Assembly (NCBI GenBank): GCA_021229015.1
Contig: CM037789.1
Coordinates: 40,584,926-40,648,925, forward strand
Reading direction: 5' to 3'
Length of the DNA stretch: 64,000 bases
Origin: Solen grandis
Taxonomy: Eukaryota > Mollusca > Bivalvia > Adapedonta > Solenidae
Part shown: positions 1 through 27,489 of the stretch, one piece after another
Layout of the letters: the number at the start of each line of letters is the position of its first letter
Position numbering within the stretch: the first letter of the stretch is position 1
Position numbers and translations under genes: made by a program
Notes under the pieces: generated by a model
Database searches by the model: none
Told to the model about the DNA's origin: nothing
The model's input: the letters and a program-made list of their open reading frames with translations, nothing else

Positions 1-2273
1 AACAACAACAAAATTATCAAAATGTTCATTGCAATATGTTCGTTATGATTTCACCTATTCACGCTTCATGTACAGTTTACATCGACAGCAGAACCAAAGA
101 TATACTTTAAAAAGAAGGTAGCGTGGTTGGTTATGCAATAAAAAATTGTTACCTGTTAAAACGACAAGACGCGGGGAAATCATTTCGATACGATTATTTC
201 AGTAACCAATAAAGACTTATGCTAGATACGTTTATAAAGAGCTATGTTTTCTGAATATAGTTTTGATCTTGTTGAAATAAACCAAAATTTGATAATTGAA
301 ATATATTCTATATCTAGTGTTATTATTTAAAAGTACAACCCATAATTACACCAGTCTCCAGCTAGAGAAATACTGTTGCATTTACAGCTAAAACAACATT
401 ACTTAAGATGTAGATCTACGTATCTGATCCATATCTTCATTAAGATATACATGTACACGTATTAAGTTAAAGTGATTAAACTTAAATTATAATCTATTTT
501 TTTAATCTATTACATAAATAAAATTTTGATATTGAAACGAGTTTAAATGAGAATGAAACAATAAAATTAAGAAATGTAAAAACTATGAATTTATTGATAC
601 TCTGTGGCAGACAGACAGACAGACAGATTTAAATTCATTTATACCTAGGCTGAGTAGATTTCTTCCTTTTAGATGTTTCAGCAAGGTCTTTCTGGCATTT
701 TTTCTTTTAAATCCATTTATCTAGAAGTATGTTCGCGATAAACATTTCCGAGATAGTACCAGTGTCCCGGTGTTATTTCCATACAATTTAAAAAATAGTA
801 TACATTATACATATCATATCCAATACATCCAATGATAATATATATAAAAATCACACGTTTTGGCAAACACTTTTCAATAATAAGTAAAAACTAAGGACCG
901 ACACATGTTCACATAACATTAACTTAACAATTTAAATTTCTATTTCTACTCAAGGTGAGAGACAATACTTTTTCGCATTTTTATCTAAATAGAGTTTTTG
1001 ATAATCAATCATTCGGAACGTAATCTTAAACAATTCCCACCGCGGCTATATACTAGTATTTGTGCGTATCGACTAAGTGTTTCGAAATCTAATACCCATA
1101 TTGCAATTGAAAAGTAGAGTTCCGGTGGCCGAGTGTCGAAAGCGTACGGTCTGTTTAATAACCGGAACGATTCACCACGTGCACACAACAAAATTTATGT
1201 TTTAAGCAGCCTATCAAAAATAATAAGTATAGTATAATCATTCTATGTGTTTACTTTTACCGCTTTCAGTATGCCTGTTTCGCCATTGCACCCGCCCATT
1301 CCAACTCCGCCCATGAGATATTCTAAAACTGGTATTTGGTATTAAATATTAGTCGTCAAAATAAATGGAATTCGTGGCATGGCTTGTATACAGTAGTATA
1401 GGGAAAGAGGAAAGAAAGACATTAACGTACCTTTTCTTACACACTTTAACCACCTTGACCCTACTGAGACGGCTTGGGGAGCTCCGTTCCACCTCGGAGG
1501 AGATATATGCTGGAAAGAAAGTAGGGTCAAAGTAGGGTCAAATGTGGAAGAAAAAGTGGTACACATAGAGTTCGAAAAGGACGGGGACGGCCCGGCAGAT
1601 ATCTCCTCCCGGGTAGATCGGACTTCCATTTAAATAAAGTAGCGACACCTGGCGGACATAGGGGCGATAATTTGGACAAAAGTTTCTAGACAATTCAGCA
1701 GATGACTTCGTTATATACAGATACAATGTTACTTGTGTAATGAACATTATGTAGGTCCACGGTCCCTTTAAATTATCGCGATTTTACCGCGATTTAACCC
1801 TGTACTTGTAAAGCGAAAATATTTATGATAATATATCACAAAAAAATGTAAAAAGTTTATTATGATTTAACTGTAAGGTATATTCAATATATCTAAGAAC
1901 ATGTATAATGAGACAAAGCATTTAATTAAAAACAACAACAACCGACGATTTTTTTTAAATTCTATACTGATTATTGAACATGATAAGGAACGGAATCTGA
2001 CATCACTTGATTACGGAAGCCGTAACTTTGTACAGATATATGCTACCATTATACCACATGCACGGTTCGATTAGTCTGATATTCATTTAACTTATGAAAT
2101 AACAAACCTTTGTCAGGAGGCAGCCATAACAAAGTAATAACGCGAAATGTCTACAATTTGTACATCTTTATAATTCTGCAAAACTACCAACTTCCAGTTT
2201 GTTTTTCCGGCGATTCTGATTGGATGATGTATAACATATGCGTTTGCTATATTTCCGACAATCTCACGTCGTT
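1..2273. other. AT-rich intergenic sequence, no gene seen
   Basis: No exon with coding character and splice borders was found. A short (GACA)n run sits at about 609-628. Short open frames here have no recognisable similarity. A purine/pyrimidine-rich stretch at about 1430-1625 looks repeat-like but was not assigned. Confidence 0.5.
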
Positions 2274-2532
2274 CAGTCAGACAGACAGACAGACAGACAG
2301 ATAAATAGTTTATTAAAGTGTCATATGTCGACATTTACAATATAAAACATAAAATTAACACACATCAATATTGACATCCAGCCGCTCCGCGACTTATAAG
2401 ACACTATAAAATCTATAAAACTTAATAATATCAAATATATTTGAAACATATTTATACAAGAGTTTTAAACAAATATTAAAACAACATAAAAGACAAATCC
2501 TCACATACATGTGTACCAATATAAAAGGACCT

Positions 2533-2600
<68 letters not shown>

Positions 2601-5344
2601 TTGAAACCTATTCTAAATTCAAATAAAAATCTTCCGTCTGTAAAACATTTTGGAGACTGAGGTTCCAAGTGAAAATTGCATGTGTTTAGACTGCATTAAA
2701 AATTTTAATTTATCATCTATACAAGAGTCATAAAATTTGGATTAATGTCAAAGCTTTTTTAATTTTACAAAATGAGTTTCGTCTTCAATAAAACCACATT
2801 CACATAGTGTACATAATCTGTTTTCAAGAGAGATTTTAGGTTTAAAATAACGGCCTGTTTCAACGTACAATGGTAAACTACATGAGCGCAATTTAAAAAG
2901 AATTCGACGGTGGTCCCTAGGTAATGGTAAAATACAATAATTCGCTGGAGATAAATCTGTCTTATACTTTCTGTAAGTTCGGAGTTTATCTGTTTTGTGT
3001 AGGCTTTCAAACCATTCCTCCGTGTCTCTAACAATTAAGGTTTCTTTCACTTTTGCAATTATATGCTTTATAGACCAGGATATGGAGTTTATAACATTTA
3101 AAACATTTAGGTTGTCACCTATTTTAAGAACCCTGTTTTCCCACCCTTTTCTATATGACTTAGACCAGTTAAAAACTTTTTTTAATAAGCGCCCTGCCTC
3201 AGCGCGTTCCAGTTTGACATACAGTCTAAAGCATTCAAGTTTAACGTTTACAAAACAAGAATTCCATCCCATATCGCCTCTCAGAGCTACATTTGATGCG
3301 TATTTACCGCCTCCTAAAAAGTAACGGCAGGCTTTATGCTGTACCATTTGAATTCCCCGATAATCTGTAGTGCCCCAGACTCCAGCTGCATAGAATAGCA
3401 CTGGCTCTACAAGTGATTTATACAGTTTTGTAAAAACTTCATATGTCATGCCGCCTGCGTTTATACATTTTGTATAAAGAGCAGAAAGTGCCCTGCTAGC
3501 AGATTTACTCAATTCTGTCACCGTTTTCGTCATATTTAAGTGTTCATTCATCCATACCCCAAGGTATTTGTAAGTACTTGTGTAACCTATTGTGTTGTCC
3601 CCACAAGTGAACGAAAAATCACAACAAGGGATAGAGGGATTCCTGAAATGAATGACTTTAGTTTTCTCGGGATTAACAGTTAACCTCCATTTGTAACACC
3701 ATCTGTTTACGGCATCGAGCATAGTTTGTAGGCTGTTTTGATCTGGAGCCAACAATAAAATATCATCGGCATAAACCAATGTAGATATCATTATATCATC
3801 AACATTTATTCCACAGTTAAGACTATTGATTTCATTTATAAGATCATTGACATACATGGAAAATAGGGTCGCCGAAATTTTACAACCTTGTTTCAACCCA
3901 ACTGACACCGGGAACCAAGGCGATAACATACCGTTTATCCTAACAGAGCAATTAACCTCTGTATAAAGAGATTTTATAGCAGTAAACATTTTCCCTGTAA
4001 TACCAACAGACAATAGTTTATACCACAGGCAATCTCTCTGTACACTGTCAAATGCCTTTTTAAAGTCTATGAAGCACGCAAAAGTGGACCTACGTGAAAT
4101 CTTTCGATTATTAACAATGGAATAAAGTGTATATATGTGTTCTAAGCAACTTCTCTTTTTTCTAAACCCATTTTGTTCGTCCGCTAGCATATTGTTATTT
4201 TCAAGCCAGTTAGAAAGCCTTTTGTTGAGAATGTCAGCATAGATTTTATATGGCACAGATAACAACGAGATCCCGCGGTAACTGAGCGGGTCCCTAGGGT
4301 CTGCCGTATCGGATTTCGGAATGGGATTTATTACAGCCTTATTCCATGTACTGGGTATTTCCCCGTGGTTAAAGCAGTAAGAGTATATTCTAAACAACAT
4401 ATCAACACAAGCATCATTTTGAAGAACTTCCGATGGGATATTGTCAAAACCGCAGGCTTTTCTAAGCTTTGCGCGGCTAACTGCTGATTTAACTTCATGA
4501 TAAGTTATATTACAGTTTAGACTAGAAATGTCTACATTTGGAGGGATACAACTAGGTTGATCAAGGTCAAGGTCATTTAAAATAGACCGCATGTGATTCT
4601 GGTCATAATGCATTGAGTCACGTGGGTTATATAAAATCTCATAGTCATCTTTCCATTTGCTCAGTACCCTATCAGTATCAAATACGGAATTTCCCTCAGA
4701 ATCAACAATTTCCATCGGAATGTTCAACTTTCTATCGTTAGCAAGAGACAGTTTGCCAATTTCTTTCCAGAAATCACGTGATGTATCATTTATAAGCATA
4801 TCTTGCAATTTATCTTGTTCATACAATTGTTGCTTGCGTTTATACTTTCTGTTAAGTTTATCAAATGCCTTTCGCTCATAACAATAACGTTCTCTCAGTC
4901 GTTTCCTTTTGTTGCTATGGCAACTTAACCATGTACGTTCATTTTCACACACTTTCTCCCACTGACACTGGAGTTCGTTATTCCAGTATTTTTTGTATTT
5001 TGAACGGGGATTTTTTGATACATTCGAATATTTGGGAAGCGTCTTTTCCATTTCGCTATAAAGCAAATTTGTAAATTTAGTATAAGCCTCATTTGCTTTA
5101 TGCTGTTCATTTGATACATACTCAATACAAGAAATAGTCTCATGAACAGCTGCAAGTGACTCAGGATTATTCAGAAAGGTTTCCGGAATTTTGTTAACTT
5201 TATAACGCCGTTGGTATGAATTGAACTTATCAGTTTCATTATGAGTAGCTGCGTATGTGCTTGTTTCCCAGATTAGCACCGAGTGATCTGATACCTTGTC
5301 ACAACCATTTAAAATAAAATCATTAATGGTATCCGACAGTCAGA
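2274..5344 (-). mobile_element. 5'-truncated non-LTR retrotransposon (LINE)
   Basis: The element lies on the minus strand. Its 5' end (high coordinates) is cut inside the AP-like endonuclease domain: the SDHSVL motif that ends this domain is encoded just upstream of the long frame, and the frame meets a TGA next to 5340. A reverse transcriptase and a C-terminal Cys-rich region follow. The 3' end has an AATAAA and a (TCTG)n tail (2277-2302 on the plus strand). A 61-base poly-T (2535-2595) lies about 230 bp inside that tail. An 8-bp CAGTCAGA is present at both ends (2274-2281 and 5337-5344), a possible target-site duplication, although part of it overlaps the GACA tail. Confidence 0.85.
2748..5279 (-). 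pseudogene. LINE reverse transcriptase ORF, 5'-truncated and broken near the C-terminus
   Basis: The open frame is about 843 codons, but its first codon is GTG inside the endonuclease motif SDHSVLIWE, so it is not a true start. Reverse transcriptase motifs run in order: a PxPKSDTADPRDPLSYRGIS block, a GFRKKRSCLEH block, FIDFKKAFDSV, GLKQGC and the catalytic LVYADDILLLA. After these comes the KYLGVW region and a C-terminal Cys motif (RLCTLCECGFIEDETHF). The frame ends at 2748, but coding-like sequence continues in another frame to about 2630 (FYDSCIDDKLKF...), so there is a small frameshift near 2750-2765. It cannot encode a complete element protein because the endonuclease is missing. Related C-terminal fragments occur at 23.7-24.77 kb and 31.2-32.37 kb. 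Confidence 0.85.
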
Positions 5345-5522
5345 TTGCTCGATTCAATATCGCCCCCAAAATACCGGAAGTTGATGGTAGAGCAGACTAA
5401 AGGTGTACAAACTGTTGACATTTCGCGTTTTTATTTCGGTAAAGTTTAAGCCTTGCTTTTTGGCACTGATTCGTTATACCATGTGTTCATTGGATATCAG
5501 ATTGATCAACCAGACATAGAAT

Positions 5523-5675
5523 ACTGTGAAATCATTAATTTTAGAGGGATACTTATTTTCGTCGATTTCGAGGAGGGTTTTATCCATGAATATTAATCCC
5601 CACGAAAACATGTTTCTTATATAGATCTCAAGTTTTCTAGAACAAAGATCCACGAATAAATGTACCCACGCAATT
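5523..5675. repeat. Degenerate copy of ACTGTGAAATCATTAATTTT foldback repeat
   Basis: It starts with ACTGTGAAATCATTAATTTT and contains CCCACGAAAA further in. The same terminal sequence bounds the symmetrical copy at 9277-9365 and a copy at 47960-48050. The second arm is poorly kept. Confidence 0.5.
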
Positions 5676-6598
5676 CCCTTAGATAGATAAACTTAATATA
5701 TGAAATATATGAAACTTAATGTCAATGAAAATAAATGGTTTTACAGTACGATGGTAGTATATTACGACCTTCGAATTTGTGACGATCGCCGGTGAATTAC
5801 TTTGCTAAAAGTATTTTAACTTAAATTAATCTAACTCATCTATCACAACGAGCGGTTAAGGCTTAAAAAGTATAATACAAAAATCCCCACTGGCGCAAGA
5901 ACCGCACCCCCCACACTTTTCCCTATACATATGTAACAAAGGGGATGGGAGGTGGGGGTGGGTCGCTACCTTTGTTTACATTTGTAAATGTTAAGCATGT
6001 CCGACGCTGTCACGTCAAGTCAAAATTGTTATTGGCGCAAACCAAATTTAGCTGTTGCTATGAATACATAAATGCAAAGATGGCAGCGAAGAAAAACACA
6101 TCAACAAACAAACGAAATTGAGGTATACAATACATCGTCGAATACCCCCTGCTGACTTATTCCATTTCACTACATGACATATAGATGAGCAATCGATCGG
6201 CCGTGGGAATTCGACGATGAATACGAAAAAAAATATAGAAGAGTATGATTTGATTTCTTATCTTTGTATGGCTTTAAACTTTTAATAAATCTAAAAATAC
6301 CATATAATCAATTTATCTGTTACAACATATTTGCTGGGGCGATTTACACAATGGACAGTGCATTATGTTTACATATGATTATAAAGACATATCTAAATAC
6401 CCTTTTCGATGTCACAGATTTAGATTTTCAAAGCTTTAAACAGTTACTAATGATTTGTCATATTCATAAAAAATGAATACAAGTAACTTGGTTATTATCT
6501 AACATGTTCATTTCAGCTTGACGAATAAATTTGGACAATCTAATAAGAAGATAATTTAACTTGCGAATAGTATGCCATCTTTAGATTTCGGACATACG

Positions 6599-6754
6599 AG
6601 ACACGACTGAGGTGTGAAAAGCATGCACGCACGGAAATTAGAGGGGCATCCGAATACCAAGAGTGAGAGTTTATTTTGAACTATTTGAAGTTAGGAATTG
6701 AAAGATCTTCTAAAATTTCAGTGCGTGCATGCTTTCCACAATTCAATCGTGTCT
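6599..6754. mobile_element. Small inverted-repeat element (MITE-like), 156 bp
   Basis: The two ends are inverted repeats of about 34 bp with about 4 mismatches by eye. Both start AGACACGA and end GCATGCACGCAC. No clear target duplication was seen. A single arm of the same sequence occurs at 24804-24839. Confidence 0.6.
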
Positions 6755-7235
6755 AACCCGTGTAAAATCTGATGTGTGTGTTCTGAAATATTTTTTATGT
6801 TTTTATCATGTAATGGTAGAAAAGGTTGTGCACATTTCAGACTATTTAATTATGTATAACCCCTCTTGTATCATTTAAACTGCTATTATTACAAGCGCAA
6901 ATGCGCTGCCTGGGACACCTTTGTAAATATGATCACGCAGAAGGAAAGGCACGTTGTTACAGATTTATTCTATTTGAATAAAATAGTGTCTAAGAACTGG
7001 AATATCGTAAGGTCTTAAACGTGGGGTATATACCTGTAATAACGGTGTTGGATTTTAGTTAGAAAATTTGCGCCGTTTTGCTGACGATATAGTTATGTAT
7101 TATGGTAAAGGTTAGGGATTAAAGTTATGTATTAATATGCTTTTGAAATGTATGCATGTATGTATATTCTATAAAAATCGTAAAAATTATATCTTACTCA
7201 CGGAATAAGAAGAAATGTAGCATATTTTATCGAAG

Positions 7236-7262
7236 CACACACACACACACACACACACACAC
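7236..7262. repeat. (CA)n microsatellite
   Basis: Uninterrupted CA dinucleotide run in non-coding sequence just downstream of the metalloproteinase gene. Confidence 0.95.
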
Positions 7263-7514
7263 CGATTTAATTTCGACGGTTCTTTGGTTGTATCAGTACT
7301 TAGCGCATAGGACAGACTTGAAAGATTCTCGCCCCTAGTTTGATTCGAACTTGCATACTTTAGATGCGTAGTCATTGGAGACTACCAACGAATCAGAAGG
7401 CAAATAGCGTACTGAGAAGAGAGCCAATAAGTTAAGTTTTAAACACACATCAACGACTCTATAAAAATTAAAGATTATTGTTAATTATCATTTTAATATA
7501 TACATAGAGATATC

Positions 7515-7520
7515 TTTATT
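7515..7520 (-). promoter_or_regulatory. Candidate polyadenylation signal of the metalloproteinase gene
   Basis: AATAAA on the minus strand (TTTATT on the plus), 110 bp after the predicted stop codon. Confidence 0.5.
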
Positions 7521-7628
7521 TCACACGTGAAGATAACAATAAACTGACGTGTTGGACGGTTGCTTGTGGACGGAATTATAGGATCTTTTTAAAACATTTC
7601 TCCAGAGCTTAGCTGTTACACTGTGGCA

Positions 7629-22493
<14,865 letters not shown>

Positions 22494-23017
22494 CCTACGT
22501 AAATTACGTACATCCCTATTTACTTATGTAGCATCGAGACACTCTGTAGCACCCCTCGATGATGTTAGTTTGGCCCTTAGTAGTTGAATAAATGTCAGCT
22601 GGACGTTAATGAGGCGTGTCGGTCTGGCGTTAAATGAAACAGACATCAAAAGAGTTCCCATATGGAATATTAAAAACGTTATTACAGAATATAGGCCATT
22701 ATTCAAGATATAGGTCGTTTTGAAAGTTTATTGATCTTTTGATGACATATGTATTTAGATTTATATCTTACCGTCATTTTACACCGTTGGTTGAGTATTT
22801 TTTGTGTTCAAGTTAAGAGTATGCATATATTATTCATACAGAAATATGACCTTTCTTAATTGAACGACTCTCGCGTCTTGTACAGTTTTATGAATATGTA
22901 AAAAAGACATTATACCTCTCCCGTAAACATTTCCGATTTCTTTTGAAGCATTATGAGATTTTTAATTAACTTATTCATTCGTGTTCAAAGTCAATAAAAG
23001 CACTCTCATTTCAAATA

Positions 23018-23050
23018 ATGATGGATGGTGATTATAATGACTATGTTGAA

Positions 23051-23083
<33 letters not shown>

Positions 23084-23119
23084 GACAACGATGACGACGA
23101 CGACGACGACGACGACGAC

Positions 23120-23154
<35 letters not shown>

Positions 23155-23165
23155 CGACAGTGACT
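23018..23165. repeat. (GAT/GAC)n microsatellite
   Basis: GAT and GAC triplets give poly-Asp, poly-Met/Thr and poly-His/Arg frames. No exon borders or flanking coding sequence support a protein. Confidence 0.9.
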
Positions 23166-23645
23166 ACGTGGATGATTATACGTATGATTCGTCCTACTTC
23201 CTTTTGGCATATTTGATAATTTCATTTACACGCTCATGGCACCTATAACGTACATGCAGGTGATACTTGTAAAGTTAATATCTGTGATAATTGTGATGTA
23301 CATGCACGTGATAATTGCAATTTGCAAGGTACATTCAACGTGATATTTGAGTTTTCCAGTACACTGTTTACGCTGAGACATTGTGTATTTTGAAAAAAGA
23401 TTTCGACATTGTTGAATTAAGATCACTTCTTCAATTAGGCGTAATAAAAAAAAGTTACTTGTTTCCACTTACCCGACCGATCCTATTTCTTTTTGTACCG
23501 ACCCTAGACTATTTGTAGTTTTCGGGCTATTACGGTTGGAAAACGCTGTTTTTCGTCAATTCCTCTAAAATACACGGTAAAAATGGAAAAAAAGTTAAAA
23601 ATAAAAAAAAAGAGTTTAGCCGACCTACCGACCCTATTATCTTTC

Positions 23646-24772
23646 AGAACAGAACAGAACAGAACAGAACATATACTTTATTTAAACTTGTACATACGTA
23701 CATCGTTTATATTCACATCACAATAAACAAAATAAATAATATAATCACGTGAACAATGGTTTTGCATGAAATACTTAAATACGACAACAATTCATTTTAG
23801 TTTAATGTAAAGTACTACATGATGTAAAATAATGATTAAAGTATCTGAATGAAGTAAATTACTATGGATCACTATTTCCATACTTATTAACTATATTTAT
23901 TAAATAAATATAGCCTGAGAAAAATAAATAAACAAGGCTGTAGAAAGTATTATGTCGTTTTCAAATCCCACGGATGTAAATCAAACAAGTCTTCCTAGCA
24001 GTAGTTACAAGACAGATTAAAGAATAGTATTAATAATATTATTTCTAATAACATGTCTTTTGTAGATAAAGTGTAAGATTTATTAAAATTTTCTTATCCT
24101 GACATTGTAATAATTCAACAAATTTTATCATACTAGCATTATGATAATAATATTTTTTAATATATTTCCTTCTAGCATCTTTGAAGCAAGGACATTTTAA
24201 TACAAAATGAAACTCGTCTTCAATATCACGAGAATTACAAAGTTGACAATAACGTTCATTCCTAGGAATAAAATTTCTACTATATCTTCCTGATTGTATC
24301 CTCAATGAATGTGCAGAAATACGTAATCTAGTTAATATTGGTCTTATATGTGATGGTATTAAATCAATATATCTTTCATAACAAAATCTTATTTTACAAA
24401 GATTATAAATACTCAACATACTACTGTTTTCTTTATTTACATACCAATTTTGAATGAAACTATCAAGAACTCTCTGTTTAAAAGTGTGTATAAAACAATT
24501 AGGGTCAATGGACATAGGATCATTCCACACATATGTAAAACCAAAATCATTTAACAATTTTCGTACATTTGACAACCAATTAATATGACCTTTTTCACAA
24601 TCAGATAATGCTAATGTATATATTTTTCTAAAAATAATGTTATCACTTGCTAAAACTTTAAACCAGTATTTTATAATTCGAGTAAAACGAGTTACATACA
24701 ACGGGTATCTACCCAATTCTCCATATATAGCTGTGGAACACGTATTCTTTATTACCTTTAATATCTTCCAAC
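23646..24772 (-). mobile_element. 5'-truncated LINE fragment with (GTTCT)n tail
   Basis: Minus-strand C-terminal part of a LINE ORF2. Similarity to the other LINEs starts at AIYGELGRYPLYV and runs through FKQRVLDSFIQNWY to a Cys motif (ERYCQLCNSRDIEDEFHF) and the final Lys-rich helix; stop at 24045. The 3' UTR ends in about five AGAAC units (23646-23670). No polymerase motif remains. The first 25 or so residues of the open frame (to 24851) come from flanking sequence. Confidence 0.85.
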
Positions 24773-24803
24773 GATGACTTCGGAAATGCGGGCATATTCG
24801 GGT

Positions 24804-24839
24804 GAGACACGACTGAAGCGTGGAAAGCATGCGTGCACG
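24804..24839. repeat. Solo arm of the 6599-6754 inverted-repeat element
   Basis: GAGACACGACTGAAGCGTGG AAAGCATGCGTGCACG matches the left arm at 6599-6632 with a few changes. It sits about 30 bp from the 5' cut end of the LINE fragment. Confidence 0.5.
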
Positions 24840-24851
24840 AAAACCAAACAA

Positions 24852-27480
24852 TCGTATGGAAATAACTCGTATTTACTTTTCTCAGATGAGGATCACTTGG
24901 CTAAAGGTCTAAAGATGCTGCCTATAGACCTATGGCGACCAATCAAAATGTCACTTATACAAAAAAGTGCTTTTCAATCCAAAGGTATCCTGTACGTTGC
25001 TTTGACCGAAGAACTGTCGTATTAAAAAAAACAACAACAACCTTATTTATCTATAGTTATATATAACGTCAATGATTTTTTTTTTGTAAAGGGCAATCTA
25101 CCGGGTACCTGTGTTTCAATCGAGAGAGTACAATCTAAATCGGTAAAATATGGCAGATAAGAACATATGTTCTAGTCATAACTTCTCAATCCCTGAGTAA
25201 TTTTCTGATTTTGAAATTGTCACTGGATAACAGAAACAGACATCTATGTATGTATGTATGTATGTATGTTATACAGTATGCATTTATAGGAAGCTCGCTA
25301 TTAGAGCAATAGTTTCAATTAATCCAAAAGTCTCTCGTATCATGGACCGACGTACGGTGGCTCTGTTTTTCAAATAATCGACAATGAATTAATGTGAACT
25401 AATAACCCCACATTTTATGTTGAATCTAAATAGAATGAAAATCATGTTTCGTAAAAATAGGCAAAACACATGTACTTCATTTACTCAGGTACGATGAAAA
25501 ACTGATTCCTAGAGATATAATTATACTTTAAAAAAATTCTTAACATTTTATATAGCCAAATTTATCTGTTATATAAATAACTATTACTATTTGAAACCTA
25601 ATTTATTAGTACATATATCATTAGGTATTGCTAACGACACCTGCCTCTGTATACAAGTACATAATTTAACAGTTTTATGAAAAGGTCTACCTTGCCATCC
25701 ATAACATAGTTTTCAGCATACTTGAACACCAATAGCAACGAATCTTAATATGTTGATGACGGTCATTCAGACTTGATTATTTATCGCTCTAAATTGAGCA
25801 TTTATGTTCCAATTTTGTATATATTTTGTTAAAGACACTCCAAAAAAAAAGTGTGCATAGGGTCTACTCCTATGTAACCACTTACGAAAATCCATAAATC
25901 ACACGTACGCATATTTGATATCAAATTAAAGGTTAATTTATGGTCCGTATGAATACAACTGAATGGCAATAGTGTACCGGTACTTATTTTTGTGCTGAAC
26001 ATTTTTACAAAATATGGCCGAATGCATAAATTTTCTTTCATACACCTCGATTTTATGTCCTTTTCAAGGGAAGTAACTGCTGCGCAGAGTTTGACTGTAG
26101 CACATACTATCAACTCAAGTGAATTTACTTCTCAAAGTTTGCTAAGTACCACCGGCTATTTTAGAGTAAATGAATTAAAAAGTAATCTGTGTTTTTTGCA
26201 AGAAATGGCTTTTATAAATTAATTAAATTTGATCAATACAGAAAAAAATGACCATGAACAGGCCAACATCGTCACAAATATCCTTAAAAGTATTCCATTT
26301 AGAAAACAGGAATATTTGAAGATCAAAGTTCTAAATTTAGCTGACTTTAAATTTTAAGGTGTTTTCTCAAAATTTCGCACTTTCTAATTATGATTAATTC
26401 CCAGTATTGAGGATCCGAAAGGCTTATTTTTTGTAACTGGTAGTAAGTTTGGTACATAAACAATACTTCTGCATAAAAGCAAGATTTGTTTTATTGTAAA
26501 ATTTAATGTAGCATGCCTTTAAAGTCGCTTGTCTAAGCATGAAACGCTACGGGAAAATTTGCTTTTTACATGGAAATATAGAACAGACTTGTACTATACA
26601 CCTATCTGTGACGGATTAAAATAATTCATGTGTAAATATCGAAATATCATCCAGAAGTGCAATTTGCAAAATCATGTTAAATGTCTGCAAAATTTATCTT
26701 TACGATGATCTGCTTTTTCAACACTACAAAAGGTTGTGGTTTCGAAACCGTTGATTGGTGGCATTAAGTATACATAAAATATCTATATCATTTTCAAATG
26801 ATTTTTTTTATTTAAGGAGCAAAAGTAAATTGTACATCTACGTTTCTTTCATTTGCAAAACATGGTCCTGCTTTAGTTAAGTTCGCCTTAGAACAAGACA
26901 GCGTGCCACTTATACACTGTTTTTCGGATAAGAGATCATTTCACTCCGAAATGAGACGTAAACGAGAACTCCTCGAATACTTAATCTACATGCTGGTGTA
27001 TAATTCCACACATTTTCAATGGGAAATAAACATACACTTGAGATTTTCGCCAGTCTCAAATCAGCGAATTACACCGGGAAGTGCCGATCCTGTTGTGAAA
27101 TGGTCTAAAAAAAATGCAAGCAAGCCCAGATACGTTTCAGGCTCCAGGACCCGACTGGAACTCATTTATGCAAATAAGAAAAATCAAATATCTATTGTTC
27201 TTTCAAAATTAAACTTTTGCCCCTTAAAATGGGGGAATTTCTGTGGAAAATCAAATACCAAAACAAGAAAAAGGGCAAATATGCAAAAGAGAACTTAGAT
27301 ATTAATCTACAAGGATTATAAAAAAAGATTATGAAGGACTAATAAATAAATCTCTGCTACAAACTCTGAAAATTAGAAGACTAAGAAACATGGCTTTAGA
27401 AACTTTCAAAATCATGAATATAAGATCATAACCAGGCTACCTACATGATTTGCTAAGAATAAAAAAAATTAACAGTTTTT
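24852..27480. other. AT-rich intergenic sequence, no gene recognised
   Basis: Contains a (TATG)n run at about 25244-25270. A 131-codon frame at 26903-27298 has no known motif and no splice support. Confidence 0.45.
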
Positions 27481-27489
27481 TTTTCGAGT

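Larger units (their letters stand above)
5345..7494. other. Intergenic sequence with small repeats, no gene seen
   Basis: This stretch separates the LINE from the 3' end of the metalloproteinase gene. It contains a half copy of a foldback repeat (5523-5675), a short inverted-repeat element (6599-6754) and a (CA)n run (7236-7262). No coding exon was recognised. Confidence 0.5.

Noticed and set aside
22971..23248. Poly-Asp protein
   Set aside because: It is a (GAT/GAC)n repeat open in several frames, with no coding flanks.
24774..25025. 83-codon plus-strand frame
   Set aside because: Covers a repeat arm and LINE junction; no motif.
26903..27298. 131-codon plus-strand frame as a gene
   Set aside because: No recognisable domain, no splice support, biased AT-rich composition; likely chance.
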